A stretch of 64,000 bases of DNA from Antedon mediterranea (Eukaryota > Echinodermata > Crinoidea > Comatulida > Antedonidae): the NCBI RefSeq assembly GCF_964355755.1, contig NC_092678.1:24718365-24782364 (forward strand), written 5' to 3'. Position numbers and translations under genes: made by a program. A model generated the notes under the pieces. That model was given only the letters and a program-made list of their open reading frames with translations, made no database searches and was not told the DNA's origin. Positions 12,501 through 27,500 of the stretch are shown here, piece by piece. Within the stretch, counting starts at the first letter, position 1. Each line of letters opens with the position of its first letter.

Positions 12501-15500
12501 AAAAAGAATCTATCCATGTTAAACCACAAAAAGAAATTAAGCAGCAAGTTTAAATACAGTTAACAACTGTTGAAATGACAGAACTTCGGCAACAAGAAAG
12601 GGTTGCAAGAGATTGACAGACAGTTGCGGTAGAACAAGGAAGGGTTGCAGAAGGTTACAGACAATATCGGTAAACTTCTATGGGAATATTCAGGTAGATT
12701 CTGGGTGTGAAATGACATGGATCAGGAGGTAGAAACAAACAGGGATGGTTTTCAAAAGGTCGCCTATCAAGAGAGTAATAAAACAGTTTACTACCCCAAA
12801 CAAGGGTGCCAGTGTGATGCATATGTACTTTTTTAAAGGTTCTTTTAGCAGGATTCAACTCCAGGGTTTTATTTATTTTTTTCTTTGTGCCCCTATATCT
12901 TTGCAGAACCTTAATTTATGGGGACCCTGCCAACATATTTTATCAAATTTAATATTGATGAGATAGCAGGCATAGGGTGATGTGTCAAAAGCCAAACCCA
13001 TTCAGACTTGCAGATCAACACCCTGTAAATCAAGTGTACAAGGTGTATAGCACATAGAAGGAGTGGTGGACAAGTAAAAAGTACCAGTAAAGGCTAAATA
13101 ATGTGAATCAAGTGTACAAGGTGAACAGCACATAGAAGGAGTGGTGGACAAGTAAAAAGTACCAGTAAAGGCTAAATAATGTGAAAACTAATTTTGTTTG
13201 TATATTTCTATGACCCTTAAAAGCTCTGTCAAAAAATGGACATGATGATGTAATATCAATACCATATTAGGGAATATCACTACCCTATTTGGGCAAATCA
13301 TAATTTTTTTTTAGTCAAATGGCTAATAAGAAGAAATTAAATCTTAAATGGTCATAGAGTAATTAACTCCAGATGGTACAAGAACATACTATGTTCAGTT
13401 TTAATGTTCTAACAACATAGATCCTGCCGACATTCAAAACACATTTAATCTAACTGTATTCTGAACCTCAAGAGAAGTAAAACTGCTAAAATCGTTGTGT
13501 CCATCAAAATCAAGAGAACACACAGGGGGGTAAATCAAATCACCACGGGGCAACAAAGTGTAAAAATAATGGAGGAAACGGGAAATACTTAATTATAACA
13601 AAACAAGAAAATTAAAAGAGAAAGTGAAAATAACATAATAAAAGTGATCAAAGAGATGAGAAGATTTAAGCAGCAGTAAACTTTAAGTTATTCAACTTTG
13701 TATTATTGTGCCTTATGATGTTGAATGATGAGTAAAATCATTCCTGAGGCGCTGTCTGGTGACGACTTTCTTGAAGAGAATAACTTGTCATTAACTAGTA
13801 GTAGCAACCCATGCATATTTTCATGGAATTTCAGAACAAGTAGTACAATTCTATGCACAATTAACAGGTTTTTTTTATTTTGTTTTTTATATTCATGTAA
13901 ACACTTTACCCTTGGAATGGTGACACAACTGTGGTATGGTCAAACACACACAAAAAAAACCAAAAACAAATAAATTAAACTACAGTAAATAAAAATGGCT
14001 ATAGAGTAAAATGAAGTGCTTAAATGAGGTAAGGTGTTCCCCCTCTGTCTGAATTCATCTATGACCTGTATACAACTCTATGAAATGAGTATTTGATTGA
14101 TTGGGAAGGAAATCAAATCTGTACTTTGCCTTGGTATTATGATTTCACTGACCAGGGACCACCATTAACATCAGAAAGATCATTTCATTAGCAATAGATT
14201 GAAACAACATTGGCAGGTTGAGGTGAGCTCTGTGGTATTAAAGCTACATTTCTATATGTCATAAATTTGTAGTTGATCTGGTAGACACGTCTTCTCCAAT
14301 TATTAAATATATATTCTACATGACAGTGTTTGAAATATCTGTTCTCCTGGACAGCTAATAAAAGTCACCAATCACACAGCAGTCACCAAAGACCTATCTA
14401 TCACCAATAGTTAGCTTTATTAGGGTCAGAGTGTACAAAGGCCAGGTATTGGTAATATGGTGTATAAATTTTAACAGCTTTCTGACCACAGTAAACTAAA
14501 ATCATTGAATAGGACATAACATAAGTTATTAGAGGCATTCCTCCTAAAAAGGAGCCCTAAATTTAAAGATCTTAAATTACAGTTATTTTGAGGTAAAGAT
14601 CTGTCTACTCTATCAAACTAGTTTTTGACAAAAAAAGTGTGATGTGCCTAAATATGGTATTGGTAGTGATATACCCAAATATGGTAGTGATATGACATCG
14701 TCTTGTCCATATGGGTACATCACATAGATTTTGATAGTGTAGACAGGGCCTAACATTTATCTTTCCAATTTTTGATCAAGTGAATAAAGATTAAAATGAC
14801 ATTAAAATGGCATATTCAATAACAAAACATTATTTTTTCAGGGGGAAATTTATCTCTTGGTAAAAGTGATATCAAATTTATTTTTCTGGAGAATCTCTAA
14901 GTACCATCAAGGGTCCACTTCCTTTAAGTAAGACAGTTACTTATTATTAGTCATTTTGTAAAAAGTGGTAACTAGCAAGTTCAAGGTTTTGCCGTTTTAG
15001 ATTTTACATCGTTGTTGCTCTCGTGTGATTAAAACTTTAAAGCACACATCAAGAAAGTCAGGCACCTTAAAGGAAGCTACTATAAATGTCTGTTAGTCAC
15101 CAGAAAAAAAAAGTTAAGTTCAGTGGTAAGATTTGAACTAAGACATCCGACACCATGTTAACCACAACAATGATTGCTATGCTGGTACAGTATGTACAAT
15201 TGAACAACAATAATTGCTATGCTAGTACAGTACTGTACAATTGAACAACAATGATTGCTATGCTAGTACAGTACTGTACAATTGAACAACAATGATTGCT
15301 ATGCTAGTACAGTACTGTACAATTGAACAACAATGATTGCTATGCTAGTACAGTACTGTACAATTGAACAACAATGATTGCTATGCTAGTACAGTACTGT
15401 ACAATTGAACAACAATGATTGCTATGCTAGTACAGTACTGTACAATTGAACAACAATGATTGCTATGCTAGTACAGTATGTACAATGATTGCTATGCTAG

Positions 15501-18500
15501 TACAGTACTGTACAATGATTGCTATGCTAGTACAGTACTGTACAATTGAACAACAATGATTGCTATGCTGGTACAGTACTGTACAATGATTGCTATGCTG
15601 GTACAGTACTGTACAATGATTGCTATGCTGGTACAGTACTGTACAATGATTGCTATGCTGGTACAGTACTGTACAATGATTGCTATGCTGGTACAGTACT
15701 GTACAATGATTGCTATGCTGGTACAGTACTGTACAATGATTGCTATGCTAGTACAGTACTGTACAATGATTGCTATGCTAGTACAGTACTGTACAATGAT
15801 TGCTATGCTAGTACAGTACTGTACAATGATTGCTATGCTGGTACAGTACTGTACAATGATTGCTATGCTGGTACAGTACTGTACAATGATTGCTATGCTA
15901 GTACAGTACTGTACAATGATTGCTATGCTAGTACAGTACTGTACAATGATTGCTATGCTGGTACAGTACTGTACAATGATTGCTATGCTGGTACAGTACT
16001 GTACAATGATTGCTATGCTAGTACAGTACTGTACAATGATTGCTATGCTAGTACAGTACTGTACAATGATTGCTATGCTAGTACAGTACTGTACAATGAT
16101 TGCTATGCTAGTACAGTACTGTACAATGATTGCTATGCTGGTACAGTACTGTACAATGATTGCTATGCTGGTACAGTACTGTACAATGATTGCTATGCTG
16201 GTACAGTACTGTACAATGATTGCTATGCTAGTACAGTACTGTACAATGATTGCTATGCTAGTACAGTACTGTACAATGATTGCTATGCTAGTACAGTACT
16301 GTACAATGATTGCTATGCTAGTACAGTACTGTACAATGATTGCTATGCTGGTACAGTACTGTACAATGATTGCTATGCTGGTACAGTACTGTACAATGAT
16401 TGCTATGCTGGTACAGTACTGTACAATGATTGCTATGCTGGTACAGTACTGTACAATGATTGCTATGCTGGTACAGTACTGTACAATGATTGCTATGCTG
16501 GTACAGTACTGTACAATGATTGCTATGCTAGTACAGTACTGTACAATGATTGCTATGCTGGTACAGTACTGTACAATGATTGCTATGCTGGTACAGTACT
16601 GTACAATGATTGCTATGCTGGTACAGTACTGTACAATGATTGCTATGCTGGTACAGTACTGTACAATGATTGCTATGCTGGTACAGTACTGTACAATGAT
16701 TGCTATGCTAGTACAGTACTGTACAATGATTGCTATGCTGGTACAGTACTGTACAATGATTGCTATGCTGGTACAGTACTGTACAATGATTGCTATGCTG
16801 GTACAGTACTGTACAATGATTGCTATGCTGGTACAGTACTGTACAATGATTGCTATGCTGGTACAGTACTGTACAATGATTGCTATGCTGGTACAGTACT
16901 GTACAATGATTGCTATGCTGGTACAGTACTGTACAATGATTGCTATGCTAGTACAGTACTGTACAATGATTGCTATGCGGTACAGTACTGTACAATGATT
17001 GCTATGCTGGTACAGTACTGTACAATGATTGCTATGCTGGTACAGTACTGTACAATGATTGCTATGCTGGTACAGTACTGTACAATGATTGCTATGCTAG
17101 TACAGTACTGTACAATGATTGCTATGCTGGTACAGTACTGTACAATGATTGCTATGCTGGTACAGTACTGTACAATGATTGCTATGCTGGTACAGTACTG
17201 TACAATGATTGCTATGCTAGTACAGTACTGTACAATGATTGCTATGCTGGTACAGTACTGTACAATGATTGCTATGCTGGTACAGTACTGTACAATGATT
17301 GCTATGCTGGTACAGTACTGTACAATGATTGCTATGCTGGTACAGTACTGTACAATGATTGCTATGCTAGTACAGTACTGTACAATGATTGCTATGCTGG
17401 TACAGTACTGTACAATGATTGCTATGCTGGTACAGTACTGTACAATGATTGCTATGCTGGTACAGTACTGTACAATGATTGCTATGCTGGTACAGTACTG
17501 TACAATGATTGCTATGCTGGTACAGTACTGTACAATGATTGCTATGCTGGTACAGTACTGTACAATGATTGCTATGCTGGTACAGTACTGTACAATGATT
17601 GCTATGCTAGTACAGTACTGTACAATGATTGCTATGCTGGTACAGTACTGTACAATGATTGCTATGCTGGTACAGTACTGTACAATGATTGCTATGCTAG
17701 TACAGTACTGTACAATGATTGCTATGCTAGTACAGTACTGTACAATGATTGCTATGCTGGTACAGTACTGTACAATGATTGCTATGCTAGTACAGTACTG
17801 TACAATGATTGCTATGCTAGTACAGTACTGTACAATGATTGCTATGCTAGTACAGTACTGTACAATGATTGCTATGCTAGTACAGTACTGTACAATGATT
17901 GCTATGCTAGTACAGTACTGTACAATGATTGCTATGCTAGTACAGTACTGTACAATTGAACTGAGAACTGTGCAAAAAAGGGCTAGCATGTTGACTGCTA
18001 ATATATCATCCAAGGACTGGAATTTGATTTGAACCAGGAACTTCAATAAAAGGCCAGCACGTTAACTGCTAATAGTTTACTACCATTTCACCCAAGGACT
18101 GTGGAAGTGGATTTGAACTGTGCAATAAAAGGCCATTATGTTAACTACTAATATATCATCCATGAACTTGAATTGGATTTAAACTAGGCCAGCATGTTAG
18201 CTGATACTAGTTCACATCCATTCCATCCAAGGACCAGAATTGGATTTGAACTAGGAACTTCAATAAAAGACCAGAATGTTAACTACTAATAGTTCACTTC
18301 CATTTCACCCAAGGACTTTGGAAGTGAATTTTAACTGTGGACAGCATTTTAACTGTCTGCTAATATATTATCGAAGGACCGAAATTGGATTTGAACCAGG
18401 AACTTAAATAAAAGACAAGCATGTTTACTGCCAATCTAAGTTTTCCACAGAGATAAAAATAGCAACAGTAGATATGCCCTTTATAGCATAATTGAGATTG

Positions 18501-21500
18501 ACATGTTATGACAACTTCAGCATCTGCAGTGCAGTAGTTGGTCATGCTTGAATGAACTCATATGCCCTTGGGTTTATAGTATTGCTGGAACAAAAGAACA
18601 CGCTGGAGATTCTAGTCTTTCCAATCACCAAAAGATTTAATGCCCTACTTTTCTGAAAACATTTTTCATACACTGGGACTGTAGCAATAATTTTAAAATA
18701 TATTTTCGTAACAGTACAATCTTCAATGAGTTTATTTTCCAGCATAATTTTTGTGCGCCGCTCCTTTAGGCAGTTATATTGAAGAGGACGGAAGCATTAG
18801 GAGACACAGTTAACATACAGTAGCTTATAATTTACTACAGCTGGAAAAATGGGTATTTCGAAACTCGGACTGGGCACACACCTCAAAGCATGTCTGGGAA
18901 AAGAGTCTAGTGAAAACATTTGCTGATAAATATTGAGATGCATGTAGAGATACATGTAGACGGTAGTTATCGTCAGATGAGCGGCGTTTTTGTAAGAAAT
19001 ATTTCTTGTTTAGAAATGTAATATGAGGTTGTACATTACCTTGGTATTCCTCCTCTTCTTGTCGTTCAGTTATATCAAGTGTTATTTGTTTTACTCGCTG
19101 TTTTTCTGCAAGTTCAGCCTAAAATAATAATGATAAGAAATAAACGACTCCTGGTAAATCAAACTTAAACATCGATTTCATTCTTTGTTTAAAAAAAATG
19201 TCATATGCATCCAACAGCAAGAAACTCGCCAATTACAGTTACTATAATTTATCGTGATTATAAATATAAGTATTATTTGACGCTTAGAAAGTGGATTAGA
19301 AAGAGTTGCGAGTTATTTTAAAGAATTCTATAATTATAGAAAGTTAAATCCATTTCTGATATTGAATGGAACGGTGTGCATACACAGTCAACTACCATCC
19401 TAAACAAAACCTTACTACTAGTGATTGAATGAATGAAAGTGTTCCACCAACCTGTTCTCTATTCTTTAAATTAGCCACAAGGTGTGATGTAAGAGGAACC
19501 TCAAAGCCTTTGAACTGTTGTTTATTTCCTTTACGAACCACAAGTGTAAAGTTGATCATATCGGTCTTGTCTGGTTCTTCGTCTTCCAACTGGTCTTCCT
19601 GGAGAAACGTGAAACTCTTTGGGTTGCGTTTCATGTGCATAGGTACGCTTACGTCAAACTGGGGTACTTTAATTACTTCGTTATTGCGGTGCTGTCAAAC
19701 AGATTACAAACAAATTAAGACATAGCGTGTTATAATCAACTTTATCAATAAAATAATATTTTATAGCCTTTATCGTTTCAAACTAACTAATTAAATTTCT
19801 GTATATTGCTAGGCTGTTTGGAAATAATGTTCTGTGTTTAATAAAACATTAGGATAAATAAGGATACTGCTGTCAACACTATCAAACTTTATGCGACAAA
19901 AAATGTGATGTGCCCATGGACACGATGAAGTCATATCACAACCATATTTGGGCATATCACTATCATGTTTGGGCAAATCATACTTCTTTTGTCAAACTAG
20001 TTTGATAGTGTAGACAGAGCTTAAGAAGGAAAGATCTTCATACCTGGTTTGTTTCTGCCATCATTTTATCAAATGCTGATGTGAAATCTTCATCCTCCTG
20101 ACAGTTGATAACCCTTGACCTCTTGTTTAATAATGTGACCTACAAATAATGTTTATAATGTTTATAATCTAGTCATTGTAATGTAGGGATGAAACTAGTT
20201 AAAGGAGCAAGATAGAGAGTAACATTTTAAAGGATTTATTGCTTTTTGGTATTATATATTATTGTAATTATTTGAATAGCTCTGTAAGTACAATATTGTT
20301 CTGATCTTTGATCAAACTTAAAGCCTTGGCTTAATGCATGCTCCTCACACAATTATATTTATTAATTTATGTTCTGTATATTGTATTGTGTGAAACAATA
20401 AACTTGAACTTGAAAAGTTCATATTGTATATATTATTCTCAATTACTTACACTATCATCATCTTCATCTTCACCGGCTGAGTCCAGCGTAATATCAGTGT
20501 CATCATAATCAACCTAAAAACAAACAAAATTGGAAAATTTAAGAACCTTTATTCAATCAATAACATATGATAAAAAGAAAACACTTCGAAATGGGTTACA
20601 AAAATACTAACCCCAGTTTCAGGCTGATGCTGTGATAAACTTTGACCTTGACTTCCGCCTGTACTTGCTCGGTCCATGCGGTCTGAGAAGTCAATGTCAG
20701 AATCGTCATCATCATCTTCAACAAGTGTGTTGGATCCTGTGAGTGAAAAGAAACGGGAAATATATTTTGGTAAGAATATGTATGAAGTAATCAAATAAAA
20801 TTTTATCATAATAGATATAAAAACTTACCTGATGGATCAGTTTCACGACTTTCTAAAATTGGTGCCAAGCCTTGTCCAGGTTGATAACTAGCAGTAGCAA
20901 CAGTACTTACTGGTGCTGAAAAAAGATTAAAATATCAAATAAAGATTTTACAGGTTTAAACCATGGAAATATAACATTTTTATTTTCATAATTGTATACC
21001 TCCATCATCATGGATTACTATAAAATGTAGCCGCTGAACGTCGTCGTTTTTGGATACTTAGTCTCAGACACGTAGCCGCTGAACGTCGTCGTTTTTGGAT
21101 ACTTAGTCTCAGACACGTAGCCGCTGAACGTCGTCGTTTTTGGATACTTAGTCTCAGACACGTAGCCGCTGAACGTCGTCGTTTTTGGATACTTAGTCTC
21201 AGACTAAAAACCTAAGCACAGCTTTCTTACCCAATTTCTGTACATATTCATTCTGTAGTGCTAGGACCTCATCACTTGCCTCCTCTAACGTGGCAGCCAT
21301 TTTCATTTTAGGCCTCAGTGCTTCTAGGGTGTCTGACAACATATTATCAACATCCATTGGAAAGGGCCTTGTATCAGCATCCCAAATAGCAAGACTCTTC
21401 TTATACAAAATATATTGCTGAATAAATAAAAGCAGTAGTTTGTTATTCATGTATGTTTCTTCGAGCTGAAAAAAAATTGCGGCCTAATAGGACAGTTTCT

Positions 21501-24500
21501 GTCTATTGATAATATCAATATTATTGGATAATTCTTTTTAAATTTCTCTCTGGCAAATTTCATGGTTTAACATGTTACAGACACAAATACTTCACTTAAT
21601 AACATTAAAAATCCATTTTGTCTGATTTTTAGTAAATAAAATTGTAAAAGTTTCTGTAATTAGTTTTACCTGAAAATAGACAAGAAAGCAGTCTAGCTTC
21701 TTTTTGGTGCTACCACGGTCAAAGAACTGACCACAAGTGTCCAGTAGTGTGCATACAAGCCGGATACGAAACAAATGCTCTGGCGGGTCGAATGGTGTTG
21801 GAGTTCCTATAAAAAAATAAATGAATAAGTAAATTATTGGCACTGTGGCTTTTGGTTTAAATTGGTAATTTGTCAGTAAATACTTTAATAGCAATGTGGG
21901 TTATAAGGTGTGGGTGAATTATCTGGCTGTAATTTGATAGTAAATACTTTAATAGCAATGTGGGTTATAAGGTGTGGGTGAATTATCTGGCTGTAATTTG
22001 TAATAAATAAAATAAAATAGAGACTATTGGCACTGTGGCTAAGTATCTGATTCTGGGTTCAAATCGGTCCTTAGTCAGTAACTACTTTAATTTTAATATG
22101 TGACTTTTTTTTAAAAACATTTTTTATACTGGGAGCCTGTTCAGAAGTAAACTACTGTTATGCCACAGTGCCCAGAATAAGTGGGGTAAGTAGTGTGGCT
22201 GAATAAAAATGTTAATACCAACCATCAAGAGATATTCCAAACTTAATAAGTGTGTAGAGAGTCTTGAAGATGACAGCTGACTCCACCATTCTGTAGTTGT
22301 ACAATTCACCAAGGTATTTCAGCATACTTACACGTCGTTGGTTGAACTCAGCAAGGTTGATCTAAATCAAAATACATAGAACATTTTAAAAAATTGGGAT
22401 TAGAAAGGGATTTGAACCTAAAACATTATGGTTTAGTGAAACAAGCACAACCTAATTTACAGACAATTCCTATTAAATTGCTGTGATAGTTCTTATCAAT
22501 ACAATTATAATACAGTAACTGGTTAATTGGTTGTTTTGAGATGTTTTTTTTTTAATTGTGAGACAACTTGATTTAAATCTTTATGATAATTAACAATCGA
22601 TGGGTTAAAGCATTTACTAAAATCAAAATATAATTACCTCCATTCCGAGTCGGATATCTTCCATAACATTATCAACTACCATTATACCAGCATCATCATG
22701 GTATGCAACAAGACCAGCAACTAAGTTAGCTAAGCAATGGATATTGCTGTACTTAACATTCCAAACCAATGCTAGACACTTGGTAGTGTATGCATGGATC
22801 TAAAAAAGTAAATAGTATATCATTAATCTAGTGAGAAAAAAACTTGAATTTTTAAGTCTGTACATTGGTTTACAAAGGAACATGTTTAGTTTAAAACTCC
22901 CTCCTGTATATGCAAATGTTAACATCACAGATTCAATTGACCCTCCTGTGTACGTAAATGTTTATTACCTCTGGATCAGACCATGGTAACTTGCGAATTT
23001 GTCTCAAAGTCTTCTCAACCGTTAATTTAGTTAGATCTTTAAACAACAACTTTCTGATATACTGATGCATCGGAGGACGGATTTTTATTTCAGCCTGCAA
23101 AATAAAAAACAAAATACTTTATTATTAATTTTGCATATAACATCGGAGGATTTGAGCAAGAATTAGAAAGAAAATAGTTTATGACTAAAAGCACAATGAA
23201 ATGTCTAGAATGTTAAGGTCTGGTTGTGGGAATGTTTTCTATAAAATTTCATTCAAGAATTTTAGTATTTTTGAAATGAAAATTGCATAATATCTACCTT
23301 CTGTGTGTCTGGAGGGTTACAAAAGAAGAAAGCATTTTCAACCATAGTTGAATACCGATCACTCAAGTGTAGTCGCGTCTTCTTCCGCATCATTTGCTCC
23401 TACCAAAAAATAGTATTAAATATAAAAATTTGGAATAGATGGATGGAAATTCAACCAATGATGAAAAAACAACTTAAAAATGGACTAGAATGTGTTTAGA
23501 ATATTACTTACCAGCAATGCATTAGTACGAACATAAGAGTCGGCTGAGCGATACAGAAAACGACCACAAACTTCCAGCAAGGCACAGGTCATGTCAATAT
23601 TATGATGCCGAAAATCTGACAGTAATATCTGTATGAAAAGAATTGTTTTATTAAAGAGTTTTTGTTTTAATGATTTTCAATTGTAAAATCTGAAAAAATT
23701 GGAACACGCTTCAGTTACCTTAAGACACTGTAGGGTATCTGCCTTTGGGCACATCTTAAACTTGGTCAATTCACCTAATTAACAAAAACAAGACATTTTA
23801 GAATAAATATGCTGGTGCAGGTCACATTAAACCAATCAATAAATCTAAACAAAACATTATCTATATGTTCTTAAAAGTATTGTACTTACCTAAGAAACGA
23901 ACAGTTTTAATCTTGGATTCAATGTTAATCTGATCTTTCTTTTTAACCTGTTAAAATGAAAAACTGAAATTTACTCTCTGGTATTTTAAAGTAATAAATA
24001 ATGTTAACTAAAAAGAGTAATTGAACACTAAACAATTTTATAACTCTATTCTACAAAGAACCTAAAGTCAAAATATAGTCATGTCTCAAGACGATTCCAT
24101 GGTCAATTTCTTTATCAATATTTTCAATCATGAACATTATTTGATCAAACTTCAACGATGATTCAGAAAATGTTAATTAATGTTGTTTGGTTAAGGAAAA
24201 AAAAGTAATATTTACATGGTACTTAAAGTCTCCTTTAAGTCTGTCAACTAAGTCAGTTGCAACATCCGGCATACAGGGAAAGAGAGTGGCAACTAACCGG
24301 GAATAAAACGACAACAGATCAAGCCTGTAACAAAAGCATATATTAGGAATTATGAAATTTCTACAATCGATGTCACACCAAGGTCAAGACAGATATTATT
24401 TGAAAAAAGACGAATATATTTTGGCATTCTTTACCTTGTTCTAGGAACACTGAATAAGGTCTTCACTAATTTCTTTCTGTTTGATTTTGTGTTATAAGTC

Positions 24501-27500
24501 ATCACAAATTCTACAGCCGCCTAAATGTAAATAAAGATATTGAAAAATATAATTGCAGTAGTGGACACCAATTTACTGTGTCTAACCAGGTCTCTGCGAT
24601 ATGCAGATCAGTTAACTGCAATCTTTGGTCTTAAGCTCTGTCTACACTATCAAACTAGTTTAACAAAAAAGGTGTGATGTGCCCAGATAAAAAGGTTCAA
24701 AAGTTAAACGTACAGAGTCAATGAATTCCCTGTTGACACACGTGTGCAGTCTTTGTAAGAAGCTGTCCAATTGCATCTTCATGTTAACATTTATCGTTGT
24801 CACTTCTTCTTCTTCAGGCTCAACAGGTTCTAAAATTTACAGCAAAGTGTTCCAATTAAACCAATTACAATCAAATTCTAGTACATTATAAATTTACTTC
24901 AATTATTCTTTCCCAATTGTCAGGAAAAGTGTAAACAGGGGGATTTACCTTCAACTTCAACCTCAAGATTGTCCACTAATTCATTGGTCTCTTCTATTGT
25001 TTCATCCTTCCCTTCATTCACTAATTCTTCTTCTGGCAATTCAACTAAAAGACATTGGGAATGAGATGAATAGAAGAATGCCTATACTAATAGATAAACT
25101 ATTAAGCTGTCTACACTATCAAACTAGTTTGACAAAAAAAGTGTGATGTGCCCAAATATGGTAATGATATGCCCAACTATGGTAGTGATATGCCCAACTA
25201 TGGTAGTGATATGCCCAACTATGGTAGTGATATGCCCAACTATGGTAGTGATATGCCCAACTATGGTAGTGATATGCCCAACTATGGTAGTGATATGCCC
25301 AAATATGATAGTGATATGACATCATTTTGTTGTCACATAAAGTTTGATAGTGTAGACAGCGCTTTATGATGGTTAAGATTTAAATCTATTTTACCTGATT
25401 CAACCTTATCAATTTCTTCTTCGTTCTGATCTCCTGGGGCAACCTGTTTCGAATTGTCCTTAAAAAGTATCTGGAAAAAAAAGAGAAATGTCTCGTTTTA
25501 GTAATGCCTTTGAAATAGAGCATGTATGGTTACAATGGTAAATGTTATTTTTGCGTCTCTACGAGTGTACTTACTGCAGGAACGATAGTTCGAAGGTCAG
25601 TCAAGTTTTCATGGAATGTTCTCGTCTCCTCATCTTCCCACAACGATGTCTCAAAATCAAATTCTCCGTTGGATCTCATTCCACCAAGCATACCAATTAA
25701 ATCATTTTCTCGTTCTTCTCTCAATTTTTCTGAAATAAAAACATTTAAAACATAATGTAACTTAAATTTCCCTGCGTGGGTATGGTGCATGTTTTCTGGA
25801 TGGTACTGTAACTTAAGCTACATTTAGGCTTAAACAACCATTTATCATATTCAAACTAAAATAAAAATTAATTACCATCTTCTGGAAGGTCAGGCATCTC
25901 CAGGTCAAGCAGATCCTAAAATATAAAAACAAATATAACTGTAATACTGTAGAACTGTCTTAACACTGGACATCCATGAGCTGGCATAATATAACTGATA
26001 CACTAGAACTCTCCACTGGACATCCATGGGCTGGCATAATATAACTGATACACTAGAACTCTCCACTGGACATCCATGGGCTGGCATAATATAACTGATA
26101 CACTAGAACTCTCTTAACACTGGACATCCATGGGCTGGCATAATATAACTGATACACTAGAACTCTCCACTGGACATCCATGAGCTGGCATAATATAACT
26201 GATACACTAGAACTCTCCACTGGACATCCATGGGCTGGCATAATATAACTGATACACTAGAACTCTCCACTGGACATCCATGAGCTGGCATAATATAACC
26301 GATACACTAGAACTCTCCACTGGACATCCATGAGCTGGCATAATATAACTGATACACTAGAACTCTCCACTGGACATCCATGGGCTGGCATAATATAACT
26401 GATACACTAGAACTCTCCACTGGACATCCATGGGCTGGCATAATATAACTGATACACTAGAACTCTCCACTGGACATCCATGAGCTGGCATAATATAACT
26501 GATACACTAGAACTCTCCACTGGACATCCATGAGCTGGCATAATATAACTGATACACTAGAACTCTCCACTGGACATCCATGGGCTGGCATAATATAACT
26601 GATACACTAGAACTCTCCACTGGACATCCATGGGCTGGCATAATATAACTGATACACTAGAACTCTCCACTGGACATCCATGAGCTGGCATAATATAACT
26701 GATACACTAGAACTCTCCACTGGACATCCATGAGCTGGCATAATATAACTGATACACTAGAACTCTCCACTGGACATCCATGGGCTGGCATAACATAACT
26801 GATACACTAGAACTCTCCACTGGACATCCATGGGCTGGCATAATATAACTGATACACTAGAACTCTCCACTGGACATCCATGAGCTGGCATAAAATAACT
26901 GATACACTAGAACTCTCCACTGGACATCCATGAGCTGGCATAATAATATAACTGATACACTAGAACTCTCCACTGGACATCCATGGGCTGGCATAATATA
27001 ACTGATACACTAGAACTCTCCACTGGACATCCATGGGCTGGCATAATATAACTGATACACTAGAACTCTCCACTGGACATCCATGAGCTGGCATAATATA
27101 ACTGATACACTAGAACTCTCCACTGGACATCCATGGGCTGGCATAATATAACTGATACACTAGAACTCTCCACTGGACATCCATGGGCTGGCCTAATATA
27201 ACTGATACACTAGAACTCTCTTAACACTGGACATCCATGGGCTGGCATAATATAACTGATACACTAGAACTCTCCACTGGACATCCATGAGCTGGCATAA
27301 TATAACTGATACACTAGAACTCTCCACTGGACATCCATGGGCTGGCATAATATAACTGATACACTAGAACTCTCCACTGGACATCCATGGGCTGGCATAA
27401 TATAACTGATACACTAGAACTCTCCACTGGACATCCATGAGCTGGCATAATATAACTGATACACTAGAACTCTCCACTGGACATCCATGAGCTGGCATAA

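Larger units (their letters stand above)
9703..19039. other. last UPF2 intron, 9.3 kb
   Basis: By far the largest intron of the gene. It separates only the last 44 codons from the rest. It contains a LINE tail, three MITE copies, a 79-bp duplication, the 15.2-18.0 kb satellite and SINE-like repeats, each listed separately. The remaining sequence is AT-rich with no other exon recognised. Confidence 0.85.

Noticed and set aside
15166-17961. CRISPR array
   Set aside because: Repeats are contiguous with no spacers and the genome is plainly animal.
15546-18046. Very long open frames on both strands (up to 828 codons) encoding TVLYNDCYAG-type repeats
   Set aside because: They are the translation of a 30-bp satellite whose unit length is a multiple of three. 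There is no start context, splice logic or non-repeat domain, and a 29-bp unit shifts the frame midway.
25119-25369. Repetitive frames (YHYHSWA, MPNYGSD)
   Set aside because: Translation of a 21-bp array inside a MITE copy, present on both strands.
25905-26241. Repetitive frames over the 50-bp array
   Set aside because: Minisatellite in a UPF2 intron. The frame breaks as soon as a TTAA variant unit occurs.
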